Below are positions 41,000-49,316 of a stretch of 53,189 nucleotides of DNA, piece by piece. The notes under the pieces were generated by a model. The model was not told the origin of the DNA. It saw only the letters and a list, made by a program, of their open reading frames with translations, and did no database searches. The stretch comes from Nocardia elegans NBRC 108235 (GTDB lineage: Bacteria; Actinomycetota; Actinomycetes; Mycobacteriales; Mycobacteriaceae). Location: NCBI RefSeq assembly GCF_001612845.1, contig NZ_BDBF01000055.1:1-53189 (forward strand), given 5' to 3'. Numbering within the stretch: the stretch's first letter is position 1; every line of letters begins with the position of its first letter. Both the position numbers and the translations under genes were made by a program.

Positions 41000-41656
41000 A
41001 TGTCTCAGGACACCGCATCGTCGCCGGACACCACGACGTTCGGAGAGTCGACGATCGGCCGCTACCTGGACGATCTCGCCGCCAAGATCCCCGCGCCCGG
41101 CGGCGGTGCGGTCGCGGCGCTGCACGCCGCCCAGGGAGCCGCCCTGGTGGCGATGGTGGCCCGCTACACCACCCGCGCCAAGGACGCCGACAACCGCCCG
41201 GCGATCGATCGGATCATCGCGGCGGCCGACGCCGCTCGTGAGCGCGCGCTGGCCCTGGCCGACGCCGACGCCACCGCCTTCACCGCGGTCGGCGCCGCCT
41301 ACAAGCTGCCCAAGGACACCGACGAGCAGGTCGCGGCCCGCAAGGAGGCGATCGCCTCGGCACTGCTGCAGGCCGCGCGGGTGCCCGCCGCGGTGGTCAC
41401 CGAAGCCGACGAGGTGCTCTCGCTGGCCGCGGATCTGCTGCCGATCGGCAATCCGAACGTGGTCACCGACATCGGCGCCGCCGCCGACGCCGCACGGGCC
41501 GCGGCCGCCAGTTCACAGTTGAATATCGCCATCAACGTCGGCTCGCTCGGCGACCACGAGGCCGAGGAGTTCGCGCCCGCGCTGCAGCGCATCGAGGAGA
41601 TCTTCGCTCGTGCGGATGCACTGCACACGGACGTTCTCGCTGCCGTCGTCGGCTGA
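41000..41656 (+). CDS. cyclodeaminase/cyclohydrolase family protein (FchA/FTCD_C-like)
   Basis: A 218-residue all-helical protein with the FTCD_C signature AAKIPAPGGGAVAALHAAQG near residue 27, MVARYTTRAKD, and a later GNPNVVTDIGAAADAARAAA. The family contains formimidoyl-THF cyclodeaminase and FchA, the methenyl-THF cyclohydrolase of acetogens and methylotrophs. No formiminotransferase partner is present here, whereas a FolD paralogue without the cyclohydrolase lysine is encoded 0.9 kb downstream on the other strand. FchA-type cyclohydrolase is therefore the better guess. GGGAGG precedes the ATG. Confidence 0.9.
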   Translation: MSQDTASSPDTTTFGESTIGRYLDDLAAKIPAPGGGAVAALHAAQGAALVAMVARYTTRAKDADNRPAIDRIIAAADAARERALALADADATAFTAVGAAYKLPKDTDEQVAARKEAIASALLQAARVPAAVVTEADEVLSLAADLLPIGNPNVVTDIGAAADAARAAAASSQLNIAINVGSLGDHEAEEFAPALQRIEEIFARADALHTDVLAAVVG

Positions 41657-41698
41657 TCGCATTACCACACCCCTCGGCTAAACCTCGGTTTGCCACAC

Positions 41699-41714
41699 CG
41701 TAACTGTCGTTACG
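41699..41714. promoter_or_regulatory. dyad upstream of the L,D-transpeptidase gene
   Basis: CGTAAC and GTTACG flank TGTC, about 84 bases before the transpeptidase start. A second smaller dyad, AAACC-TC-GGTTT, lies just upstream (near 41680-41691). Candidate envelope-stress or other regulator sites; unassigned. Confidence 0.45.
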
Positions 41715-41797
41715 AAGCGAAAACTATTCCGGCGACCATGATCATCCGGAACTAGGATCGAGGTCCTGATCCACACACCACCTGAGGGGGTGGAGCC

Positions 41798-42538
41798 ATG
41801 AGGAATATGATGCGTCATGTATTCCTGGCGACAGTCATAGCAGTACTGGCCGCAGTCACCACGGGCACAGCGGCAGCGGTGCTGGTGACACCGCAGACCA
41901 CATCCGTGGCCTCGATTTCACCGAGCAACGGCGCCGTCGTCGGAATCGCTCATCCGGTCACCGTCCGGTTCACCGCACCCGTCACCGATCGCGCCCGCGC
42001 CGAACGATCCGTGCACGTCGGCGCCCAGGCCGGGACGTTCGCCTGGGCCAACGACAAGGAACTGGTCTGGAACTCCACCGGATACCTGCCGGCCGATGCG
42101 CGATTCACCGTGACCGCTGGCGATGCTCGATCCGAATTCCGGACCGACGGCGGGACCAGTGCCGATGCCGACATGTCGGCGCATACGTTCACCGTATTCA
42201 TTCCCGGGCAGGCGCCACGGGTCATGCCCGCCTCGATGGGTAAGCCCGGACGTGAGACTCCGGTGGGCACCTTCCCCGTGATGGAGAAGGACCGCACCAT
42301 CATCTTCGACTCGCGCACCATCGGTATTCCGCTCGACGATCCGGAGGGCTACTACCTGACCGGCGAGTTCGCCGAACGGCTCACCTCGGGCGGCGTCTTC
42401 GTGCATTCGGCGCCCTGGTCGGTCGGGCAGCAGGGTAATTCGAATGTCAGCCACGGCTGCATCAACCTGGCCCCCGCCGATGCCGAGTGGTACTACGACA
42501 ACGTGAGTGTGGGCGATCCGGTGACCACCCACTGGTGA
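41798..42538 (+). CDS. L,D-transpeptidase (YkuD domain), secreted
   Basis: A 246-residue protein. The signal sequence or anchor is HVFLATVIAVLAAVTTGTAA. A short Ig-like domain follows at residues ~38-120 (ISPSNGAVVGIAHPVTVRFT), then the YkuD catalytic domain ~128-246 with VFVHSAPWSVGQQGNSNVSH and GCINL, carrying the catalytic His, Ser and Cys. It would form 3-3 cross-links in peptidoglycan, as the Ldt enzymes of mycobacteria do. It is shorter than LdtMt2 and has one Ig-like module. Its stop codon abuts that of the convergent folD (TGATCA). Confidence 0.95.
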   Translation: MRNMMRHVFLATVIAVLAAVTTGTAAAVLVTPQTTSVASISPSNGAVVGIAHPVTVRFTAPVTDRARAERSVHVGAQAGTFAWANDKELVWNSTGYLPADARFTVTAGDARSEFRTDGGTSADADMSAHTFTVFIPGQAPRVMPASMGKPGRETPVGTFPVMEKDRTIIFDSRTIGIPLDDPEGYYLTGEFAERLTSGGVFVHSAPWSVGQQGNSNVSHGCINLAPADAEWYYDNVSVGDPVTTHW

Positions 42539-43387
42539 TCAGCGTGCCGCTTCGGCCGCCTCCACCACGTGCCGCATCAGCAGCGCGGTGGTGACGGGTC
42601 CGACACCGCCGGGAACCGGACTCAGTGCGGCCGCCCGGCCCTCGACCGAAGCGGCGTCCACATCGCCGACGATGCCACCGTCGGGACCCTCGTTGGTACC
42701 CACGTCGATGACCACCGCGCCCTCGCGCACATGGTCGCCACCGATCAGCCCGGCCCGCCCGGCCGCCGCGACCACGATGTCGGCGGCCGAGGTGACCGCC
42801 GGCAGGTCCGTGGTGCGCGAATGGCACACCGTCACCGTCGCATTCTCGGCCAGCAGCAGCTGTGCCAGAGGTTTGCCCACCACGTTCGACCGGCCGACGA
42901 CCGCGACGTGCCGACCCGCCAGCGCGATCTCGTGATGTTTGGCCAGCTCCACCACCGCCTGTGAGGTGGCGGGCGGGAATCCGGGCAGTCCGGCGGCGAG
43001 CAGTCCCAGCGACAGCGGGCTGACGCCGTCGACATCCTTGGCCGCGGCGATGGCCGCGCTGACGTCGTTGAGTTCCACGCCCGCGGGCAGCGGCGTCTGC
43101 AGCATCACCGCGTGCACCGCCGGGTCCTCGCTGAGCTTCGCCAGCGCCTCGCGAATCTCCGCGGCACTCGCCTGCGCGCCGAGATCAGTTGTCTCGCAAT
43201 CGATTCCGAGGCGACCGGCCGCGCGCTGCAACGAATTGACATACCACCCGCTGGCCGGATCGTCGTTGGCCACCACCAGCACCAGGCGCGGGGCGGCCCC
43301 GGATTCGGCCAGTGCGGCAGCGCGGTTCTTCGTCTCGGCGTTGAGGTCGGCGGCGAGTTGTTTGCCGGTCAGCGAAATGGTGTCCAC
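42539..43387 (-). CDS. folD: FolD paralogue: methylenetetrahydrofolate dehydrogenase, cyclohydrolase lysine missing
   Basis: A 282-residue FolD-fold protein. The folate domain includes VVANDDPASGWYVNSLQRAA, the loop MLQTPLPAGVELN, and KDVDGVSPLSLGLL with the conserved Asp. The NADP Rossmann domain includes VAVVGRSNVVGKPLAQLLLA and VTVCHSRTTDLPAV, and it ends SPVPGGVGPVTTALLM. In FolD enzymes the motif Y-x3-K supplies the lysine essential for cyclohydrolase (human Lys56). Here the motif reads YVNSL, so Leu53 replaces it, while the Gln and Asp are kept. Dehydrogenase activity may remain and hydrolysis would need another enzyme. GTG at 43387 follows AAGGTGG. Confidence 0.92.
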   Translation of the reverse strand: MDTISLTGKQLAADLNAETKNRAAALAESGAAPRLVLVVANDDPASGWYVNSLQRAAGRLGIDCETTDLGAQASAAEIREALAKLSEDPAVHAVMLQTPLPAGVELNDVSAAIAAAKDVDGVSPLSLGLLAAGLPGFPPATSQAVVELAKHHEIALAGRHVAVVGRSNVVGKPLAQLLLAENATVTVCHSRTTDLPAVTSAADIVVAAAGRAGLIGGDHVREGAVVIDVGTNEGPDGGIVGDVDAASVEGRAAALSPVPGGVGPVTTALLMRHVVEAAEAAR

Positions 43388-43567
43388 CCGGCCACCTTAT
43401 CGGTCCGCGCACCAGCGCCGACGCCCGCGGCTACCTCAGCGAATGCGGACTCGAGCGGGGGTAAATCCGCGGCCCTCACCGATTCGGCCCGTATGGTGGG
43501 CACGGCTGTGCCAATGCCCCACCCCACCCACGCGGGATCCCGCTCGCCCGGAAAGGTGTCGACTGCA

Positions 43568-44440
43568 GTGAACATCGCCAGACATGTCAAACATCTTCTC
43601 GTCGCGGCCTCGGCGGCCGCGCTGCTGGCCGGACCACTCATCACGACGGCCACGGCCGCCGACGGACCGGCGCCGCTGTACAACTCGGCTCAGGAGAACT
43701 TCGTCAACGGCAACGACGCCGCGGGTCTGGCAGACCTGCGCTCGCTGCTGGACGACACACCCGACGACGCGCAGGCGCTGGCCCTGCAGGGTATCTGGTC
43801 GGACTACACCGGCGATCTGCTCACTCGCGAAGCTGCGTTCAACCGGCTTGCGGCCATCGACCCCGGCATGGCCCAGGGGGCCCGCAATCTCATCGGTGCC
43901 ATCGGCGCGGCCGTCGGCACCCTGCCCAATCCGCTGCCCGCGCTGGTAGGCCCGCAGACCGGCATCGTGGTGCTCGGCTACGGGCTGCTGCCCGACGGCA
44001 GCCTGCGCCCGGAACTGGTCAACCGGCTCACCGCCGCGTGGTTGCAGGCGATCGCGGCGCCGATGTCGCCGATCGTGGTGACCGGCGGCAACCCGCAGAA
44101 CGGAGTACCCGAAGCCGCAGCGATGGCGGGCTGGCTGATCGGCCACGGCATTCCGGCCTCGCGGGTGCTGGTCGAGGACCGCGCCAATTCGACCGTGCAG
44201 AACGCGCTGTTCAGCACCCGGATGCTTCAGGACGCCGGTGCGACCAGCGCGGTCGTGGTGACCTCACCGAATCACATCCGCCGCGCGGTGGCCGATTTCA
44301 TCGTCGCCGGCACCCGCGTGGTCGGGGCGATGACCTCGCTGGATCAGCTGGTGTCGCAACTGCCGCCGCCGAGCAAGGCCGCCCAGCGCGGCATCTATCT
44401 CGACGCGACCCGCACCTTCCTGCTGCCGTCGGCCCGCTAG
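43568..44440 (+). CDS. YdcF/ElyC-SanA family (DUF218) protein, secreted
   Basis: A 290-residue protein. The signal peptide is KHLLVAASAAALLAGPLITT, cleaved near ATA-AD. A helical TPR-like stretch follows (residues ~35-105), then a DUF218 domain: GIVVLGYGLLPDGSLRPELV, PIVVTGGNPQNGVPEAAAMA, VLVEDRANSTVQNALFSTRM and SAVVVTSPNHIRRAVADFIV. DUF218 proteins (SanA, ElyC, YdcF) act in envelope integrity or lipid-carrier use; the reaction is unproven. The start is GTG at 43568, giving a clean signal peptide. It is divergent from folD. Confidence 0.9.
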   Translation: MNIARHVKHLLVAASAAALLAGPLITTATAADGPAPLYNSAQENFVNGNDAAGLADLRSLLDDTPDDAQALALQGIWSDYTGDLLTREAAFNRLAAIDPGMAQGARNLIGAIGAAVGTLPNPLPALVGPQTGIVVLGYGLLPDGSLRPELVNRLTAAWLQAIAAPMSPIVVTGGNPQNGVPEAAAMAGWLIGHGIPASRVLVEDRANSTVQNALFSTRMLQDAGATSAVVVTSPNHIRRAVADFIVAGTRVVGAMTSLDQLVSQLPPPSKAAQRGIYLDATRTFLLPSAR

Positions 44441-44490
44441 CCGGCGCGGGCGCGGAAAAATACGGTTGACGCCGTGCCGACAATGGTGAG

Positions 44491-45318
44491 GTGATCGACC
44501 TCGAAGCCGACGATCCCGACACCGACGCGGTCGTGGCGGCCCTGCGCCGCGCCGGATGCGTCTTCGCCGAGGAGGAAGCGGCCCTGCTCCGGCAGGCCGC
44601 CGCCTCCCCCGGCGAGCTCTCCGCGCTCGTCGCACGGCGCGTCGACGGCATACCGCTCGAATACCTGGTGGGCTGGGCCGACTTCCGCGGCGTGCGGGTG
44701 GCGCTCGACCCCGGCGTCTTCGTGCCGCGGCAACGCACCGCGTTCCTGATCGACGAGGCTCTCGAGCGCACCGCCGCCCGGCCGGGCGATCGGCGCACCG
44801 TGGTCGACATGTGTTGCGGCTCCGGCGCGTTGGGCCTGGCGGCGACGACCGCGTTGCGCGACGGCGGAGTGGACGTCGAACTGGTCGCAGCCGACATCGA
44901 CACCGCCGCGGTGGCGTGCGCGCGACGCAATCTGGAACCGCTGGGCGCGCAAGTCTTTCAGGGCGACCTGTTCGCCGCCCTGCCCGGCGAACTGATCGGA
45001 CGTGTGGATCTGCTCCTGGCCAACACCCCGTATGTGCCGACCGCGATGATCGCACAGATGCCGCCGGAAGCCCGCGACCACGAACCCCGCACCGCCCTCG
45101 ACGGCGGCGCCGACGGACTCGACGTGCTGCGCCGCGTGGCCGATGCCGCCGGGCGGTGGCTGACGGTCGGCGGCTGGGTACTGGTCGAGATCGGCACCGC
45201 CCAGATCGACACCGCCACAGCGATCGTCGCGGCCACCGGACTGCGCCCCGCGATCGCGGAATCGTCCGACTACGGCGCGACGGTGGTGTGCGGAACCAGG
45301 ACGAGCGCCGGGAGCTAG
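44491..45318 (+). CDS. putative protein N5-glutamine methyltransferase (PrmC/HemK paralogue)
   Basis: A 275-residue class I methyltransferase of the HemK group: an N-terminal helical domain, GIPLEYLVGWADFRGVRVAL near residue 52, FVPRQRTAFLIDEAL, motif I VVDMCCGSGALGLAATTALR near residue 104, and the catalytic motif as NTPYVP near residue 177. True PrmC has NPPY; NTPY marks the TIGR03704-type paralogue whose substrate is unknown. The genuine release-factor methylase should be elsewhere, next to prfA. The start is GTG at 44491. Its stop overlaps the convergent next gene by 4 bases. Confidence 0.9.
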   Translation: MIDLEADDPDTDAVVAALRRAGCVFAEEEAALLRQAAASPGELSALVARRVDGIPLEYLVGWADFRGVRVALDPGVFVPRQRTAFLIDEALERTAARPGDRRTVVDMCCGSGALGLAATTALRDGGVDVELVAADIDTAAVACARRNLEPLGAQVFQGDLFAALPGELIGRVDLLLANTPYVPTAMIAQMPPEARDHEPRTALDGGADGLDVLRRVADAAGRWLTVGGWVLVEIGTAQIDTATAIVAATGLRPAIAESSDYGATVVCGTRTSAGS

Positions 45319-45821
45319 CTGCCGATGCCGCGGCGAAAGTCGTCGGCCGTGCGCAACCGCTCCCGCACCCCCGCCAGGTCGGCCTCGAGTGCGCGAAGAT
45401 CCGGTTGTGTTGCCGCCGTGGCATAGTCGGCGACTCCCGCCTCGACCGCCGCGACCGCGCGCTCGGCCTGTGCCAGCTGTGCCGTCCGCGCGTCGGGACG
45501 CAGCATCGAGATCGCGACCAGGTGGTCGTCGAGAGCCAGTGCCGACTGTTCCAGATCCGCGCGCAGAGTCACCGTTGCCGCCGTGTCGTAGGCCGTCACC
45601 GCGCGCAACGCCGTCATCGCATCGCGCAGGCGGCGGTGCAGGCGAGCCTCGGGGTCGTGGGAACGCGCCCAGGCGGTCGGCGCGCGGGTGGCCGTACCCG
45701 GGACCACCTGGTTCTCGGCGGCGATGCGGCGGCGCTGATGGGCCAGGGCCACCGCCCCGATCGCGACGATCCCGCCCACGGTCACCACGAGGGCGAGCAC
45801 GAGCAGTAGCAGCACGAACAT
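45315..45821 (-). CDS. small membrane protein with coiled-coil domain, third gene of the SPFH operon
   Basis: A 168-residue protein. One N-terminal membrane span (FVLLLLVLALVVTVGGIVAI, then GAVALAH) is followed by a soluble, Ala/Arg/Leu-rich helical region (RLHRRLRDAMTALRAVTAYD and LAQAERAVAAVEAGVADYAT) likely to form a coiled coil. Its place, one base after the zinc-ribbon gene and two genes after an SPFH gene, resembles YdjH in the Bacillus ydjGHI set, but sequence likeness is not evident. The function is inferred from context only. Confidence 0.75.
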   Translation of the reverse strand: MFVLLLLVLALVVTVGGIVAIGAVALAHQRRRIAAENQVVPGTATRAPTAWARSHDPEARLHRRLRDAMTALRAVTAYDTAATVTLRADLEQSALALDDHLVAISMLRPDARTAQLAQAERAVAAVEAGVADYATAATQPDLRALEADLAGVRERLRTADDFRRGIGS

Positions 45822-45822
45822 G

Positions 45823-47502
45823 TCATCTCCCGTGGTGGACGACGGTGGTGTGGCCGGTGCTGTGATGGTGGGTTCCGCCGCCGTGCCACATCGACAGCGC
45901 GACCACCGCGCCGATGATCAGCAGGGTGACGACCGTGACGAAGGCGGCGAGTTTGACCTTGCTCCACGGCCGCTGCCCGACGACCTCACCGGTCAGGCCG
46001 TTGATGTAGACCCGGAACGGGGTGTTCGCGTAGACCACGGTCAACAGCCAGATCGGCAGCAGAATGTGCTTGTACGCCAGCGAGTTCCAGGTCGAGCGCA
46101 GGTCGTGGATATGCTGGCGGTCGCCGCCGATATCCTCGCGCACCGTCTGCTCGATGACCTGTTCCATCCGCGTCCGGGCGACCGGGAACATCTCCTCGGC
46201 GTCGCGATCGTAGGTGCGGGCCAGATGGCCGGCGACGTACTCGGGCGAATAACCGGTGGCCTCCGCGACCGGCCACGGTTCGAGTTCGGCGACGCGGGCG
46301 CTGTCGTCGATGTCGTTGGCGAGGATCGGCAGATCGTCGAAGCGGTTGCCGACCTCGCCCATCGCCGGATACCAGCGAATTTCGGTGCGGCTCTTCAGTT
46401 CCCCGTCGTCCCAGTACCGTTCCGTGTACTCCTCGCCGCGTTCGCCGCGATACCACGTGTGCACGTCGGCGTCGTAGGTGAAGTAGGCGTGGTAGACGCT
46501 CGCCAGCGAACCGAGCCGCTTGTACTTCTTGAACGCGGTCGGCGCGAACCACCGTCCCGCGACCCACTTCTCGACGCGTTCGCGCGCCGCCTTCTCGTCG
46601 ATGCGGAACGGGACCACACCGTCCACCGGCAGCCGGGCCGGAGCGTTGTGCACGTCGTCGCGCTGGATCGGCGTGGTGCAGTAGGGACAGCGCGTCGCGG
46701 TCAGACTGCCGACGAATGTGGTTGTGCCACCGCAATTCTGACACTTCACCTCGCGATCGCCGGTGACCTGCGGGCCGGCGGTCACGGCCTGCAGCGCGCG
46801 CAACTCCCCCATCGCCTGCCGCAGATCACGCGCGACGACCGGTGCCCGCGGTGCCGACAGCGGCGAGTAGTTACCGCAACTGGGACACCGCAACTGCTGC
46901 GAGGCGATGTCGAACACCAGCTGGCCACCGCACGCCGTACAGGGGTAGGTACGCGTCAGTTCGGTCCGGTGCAGCGTGGCCGGATCTGCGGAACCCTGCG
47001 GGGCCATAGGAGGTGGCGACCCATCCTCGAAACCGCCGGGTACGTCGTTCCCGCGAACGAGCGGCGTCGGGCCGGATAGCGGCGTGGCAGACGGCGGACC
47101 GAGGGCCGTTGCACCAGGTGTCGAGCCGAGCGGTGGCATAGCAGGCGGCGCACCGAACGGCGTCGTGGCCGCCGGCGGGTAGTTCGCGGGCGGATAGAGC
47201 GCCGGGCCGCCGCCAACTCCCGGCCCGCGATTCACAACCGGCGGCCCGGAACGACCGGCGACCGGGGCAGGATATTCCGCGCCGACGCCCACAGGTGGCG
47301 GTGTCGTGCCGTCCTGCATGCGGTAGCCACCGCCTGGCATGGGCGGCGGCATCGGTGACGGGGTCATCCCTTCCGCCTCGCGATAACCACCCGGCGCGGG
47401 CGGCCGCAGCGGAGGCGGGGTCATGCCGTCGGATTCGCCGTAGCCGTCGCGGAGCGGTGGCGGTATCGGCGACGAGTTCGGTTGTGGGTGTGAGTCGTTC
47501 AT
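45823..47502 (-). CDS. proline-rich zinc-ribbon membrane protein (YdjG-like position and layout)
   Basis: A 559-residue protein. Residues ~1-170 are Pro/Gly-rich and probably disordered, with three imperfect repeats of the form GY..(E/Q).(D/E)G(M/T)TPPP. Two zinc ribbons follow: CTACG/CPSCG near residues 188-210 and CQNCG/CPYC near residues 255-275. A soluble domain carries FKKYKRLGSLASVYHAYFTY and WYRGERGEEYTERYWDDGEL. Two C-terminal membrane spans (LLPIWLLTVVYANTPF; AAFVTVVTLLIIGAVVALSM) lead to a His-rich tail. The ribbon-plus-membrane plan resembles Bacillus YdjG, which helps anchor PspA with YdjH and the SPFH protein YdjI. It lies 27 bases after the SPFH gene. Confidence 0.88.
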   Translation of the reverse strand: MNDSHPQPNSSPIPPPLRDGYGESDGMTPPPLRPPAPGGYREAEGMTPSPMPPPMPGGGYRMQDGTTPPPVGVGAEYPAPVAGRSGPPVVNRGPGVGGGPALYPPANYPPAATTPFGAPPAMPPLGSTPGATALGPPSATPLSGPTPLVRGNDVPGGFEDGSPPPMAPQGSADPATLHRTELTRTYPCTACGGQLVFDIASQQLRCPSCGNYSPLSAPRAPVVARDLRQAMGELRALQAVTAGPQVTGDREVKCQNCGGTTTFVGSLTATRCPYCTTPIQRDDVHNAPARLPVDGVVPFRIDEKAARERVEKWVAGRWFAPTAFKKYKRLGSLASVYHAYFTYDADVHTWYRGERGEEYTERYWDDGELKSRTEIRWYPAMGEVGNRFDDLPILANDIDDSARVAELEPWPVAEATGYSPEYVAGHLARTYDRDAEEMFPVARTRMEQVIEQTVREDIGGDRQHIHDLRSTWNSLAYKHILLPIWLLTVVYANTPFRVYINGLTGEVVGQRPWSKVKLAAFVTVVTLLIIGAVVALSMWHGGGTHHHSTGHTTVVHHGR

Positions 47503-47529
47503 CGATCCCCCCGTTCAGCTGAGGTGGGG

Positions 47530-48705
47530 CTAGCCGGCGGGAGGCGGCGGGGGCGGGGTGCCGGGCAGCGGCGGCGGACCACCGAACAACGACTGCAGCG
47601 CGGGGACGGTCGAGGCCGCGGCCCACGCGGACATGCCGGTGGTCCAGACGTTCGTCTGCGGTGTGAGGCGCCCGGCGGCGACGAACTGGCGCAGCTGATC
47701 CACCGGGAACGGACCCGCCGCCTGCCCGTCCAGGTCGATGTGGAACTGCTGCTGCACCGGAAGCGGCGGCGGCTGCTGTCCATAGCCTGGCTGGGCGGAG
47801 CCGTTGGCGGCGGGCTGGGCGAAGGCGCCCTGCATCGCGCCCGCCATCTGCCCGCCCAGGGCCACGCCCATTCCGGCCTGCATCGCCGCGCCCATCGCCC
47901 CGCCGCCGGGATTCTGCGCGGCGGCGAGCATCGCGTCGGCCGCCTGGACCTGCTGATACCGGTTCGGATCGCGCACGTTGTCGGCGAAACCGCTGGCCTC
48001 GACACCGCGGGCCACACCGCGGGTCATCGCCCGCTGGATCTCCTCCGGCAGCGAGATCGTCATGGTGACCGCGTCGACACCCAGTCCGAACGACGCCACC
48101 CGCTGGGCCACGAATTCGCGCAGCTTGTCGGACAATTCGACCTGACGCCCCTGCAGATCGATCGCGCCGAGTCCGGTGGCGAGCACCATGTCGGAGAAGG
48201 CGAGCGCGACGGTCCGCCGCAGCAGATCGGTGATCTGCTCCATGTCGACCACGCTCTCGGTGCCGATCACCTGGCGCAGGAAGACGGCCGGGTCGACCAC
48301 CTTCACGATGGTGGTGCCGTTGGCGCGGACCTGCACCATGCGGAAGTCGGGATCACGGACGGTGACCGGTTGCGGTGTGCCCCAGCGGAAATCGGTGACG
48401 GGCCTGGTGTTGACGAAGTACACCTCCGACCGGAACGGGCTGTTGAACCCGTGCTTCCACCCCTGCAAGGTGGACATGATCGGCATGTTCTCCGTGGTCA
48501 GCGCGTAATGGCCGGGCTCGTAGCGGTCGGCGAGCTGCCCCCGGTAGACGAAGACGGCCTGCTGGCCCTCCCGCACGATCAGTTCGGCGCCGTTCTTGAT
48601 CTCGTTGTCGTAACGCGGGAACCGCCACGCCAGCGTGGAATTCGTATCGTCGAGCCATTCGATGATGTCGACGAATTCGCCACGGATCTTGTCCATCAGG
48701 CCCAT
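47530..48705 (-). CDS. SPFH domain protein with C-terminal GYF_2 domain (YdjI-like)
   Basis: A 391-residue protein. The SPFH (band 7/virion core-like) domain spans residues ~20-250: NGAELIVREGQQAVFVYRGQ, FNSPFRSEVYFVNTRPVTDF, and ELSDKLREFVAQRVASFGLG. A Gly/Ala/Met-rich segment follows (GGGAMGAAMQAGMGVALGGQ). Residues ~318-375 form a GYF_2 domain (FHIDLDGQAAGPFPVDQLRQ), and the end is poly-Pro. There is no membrane span; such proteins are recruited to membranes by partners. B. subtilis YdjI is the closest characterised type and supports PspA at stressed membranes. The ATG at 48705 is preceded by GGACGGAAG. It leads a three-gene operon. Confidence 0.92.
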   Translation of the reverse strand: MGLMDKIRGEFVDIIEWLDDTNSTLAWRFPRYDNEIKNGAELIVREGQQAVFVYRGQLADRYEPGHYALTTENMPIMSTLQGWKHGFNSPFRSEVYFVNTRPVTDFRWGTPQPVTVRDPDFRMVQVRANGTTIVKVVDPAVFLRQVIGTESVVDMEQITDLLRRTVALAFSDMVLATGLGAIDLQGRQVELSDKLREFVAQRVASFGLGVDAVTMTISLPEEIQRAMTRGVARGVEASGFADNVRDPNRYQQVQAADAMLAAAQNPGGGAMGAAMQAGMGVALGGQMAGAMQGAFAQPAANGSAQPGYGQQPPPLPVQQQFHIDLDGQAAGPFPVDQLRQFVAAGRLTPQTNVWTTGMSAWAAASTVPALQSLFGGPPPLPGTPPPPPPAG

Positions 48706-48779
48706 GCGTACTTCCGTCCTCCCTCGGCGCATTCCGCCGCGCAGAGTATGGCACAAACGGATTCGCTTCGGCCGCTAGC

Positions 48780-49304
48780 ATGGGCGTTGTGGAGCAGCGA
48801 TACGCGCGCAGGTCGGGACGGGTGATCCTCGCGGACGCCGACGACCGGATTCTGCTCATCGCCTATCGCGGCACGCTGGATCCGCTGTACTGGATCACGC
48901 CTGGCGGCGGCATCGACGCGGCGGAATCGCCGGCCGAGGCGGCGGCGCGGGAACTGGGTGAGGAGACCGGATTGCGAATCAGCGCAGCCGATCTCGGGCC
49001 GCAGGTGGCGGTGGCCGCCGGGCATCTGGACATCCCGGGATGGCTGTCGGGTTTGTTCCGTGAGGACTATTTCTTCTACCGGCTGCCCACCAGCGGCACG
49101 GATCCGGACACGAGCGGGCTGCTGAGCTACGAAAGCACCGCCATCGACGAATTCCGCTGGTGGAGTGTCGGCGAGCTCGCGAGCACCGACCAGCAGGTGT
49201 ATCCGCTGGGTCTCGCCGGGCTCCTCGGCGAGCTGCTGGCGGGGCGGATTCCGCCGGAGCCGGTCACGCTGCCGTGGCGTGACCGGCGCGACGAAGCCTC
49301 GTGA
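48780..49304 (+). CDS. Nudix hydrolase
   Basis: A 174-residue protein with a full Nudix box, GGGIDAAESPAEAAARELGE then ETGL (residues ~40-63), so it should hydrolyse a nucleoside diphosphate linked to another group, using Mg. The preceding strand is RVILADADDRILLIAYRGTL and the later one FREDYFFYRLPTSG. The substrate cannot be predicted. ATG at 48780 or GTG at 48789 could serve as start; no clear ribosome binding site is present. It is divergent from the SPFH operon with 74 bases between them. Confidence 0.92.
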   Translation: MGVVEQRYARRSGRVILADADDRILLIAYRGTLDPLYWITPGGGIDAAESPAEAAARELGEETGLRISAADLGPQVAVAAGHLDIPGWLSGLFREDYFFYRLPTSGTDPDTSGLLSYESTAIDEFRWWSVGELASTDQQVYPLGLAGLLGELLAGRIPPEPVTLPWRDRRDEAS

Positions 49305-49316
49305 ATCGGCCGCGTC

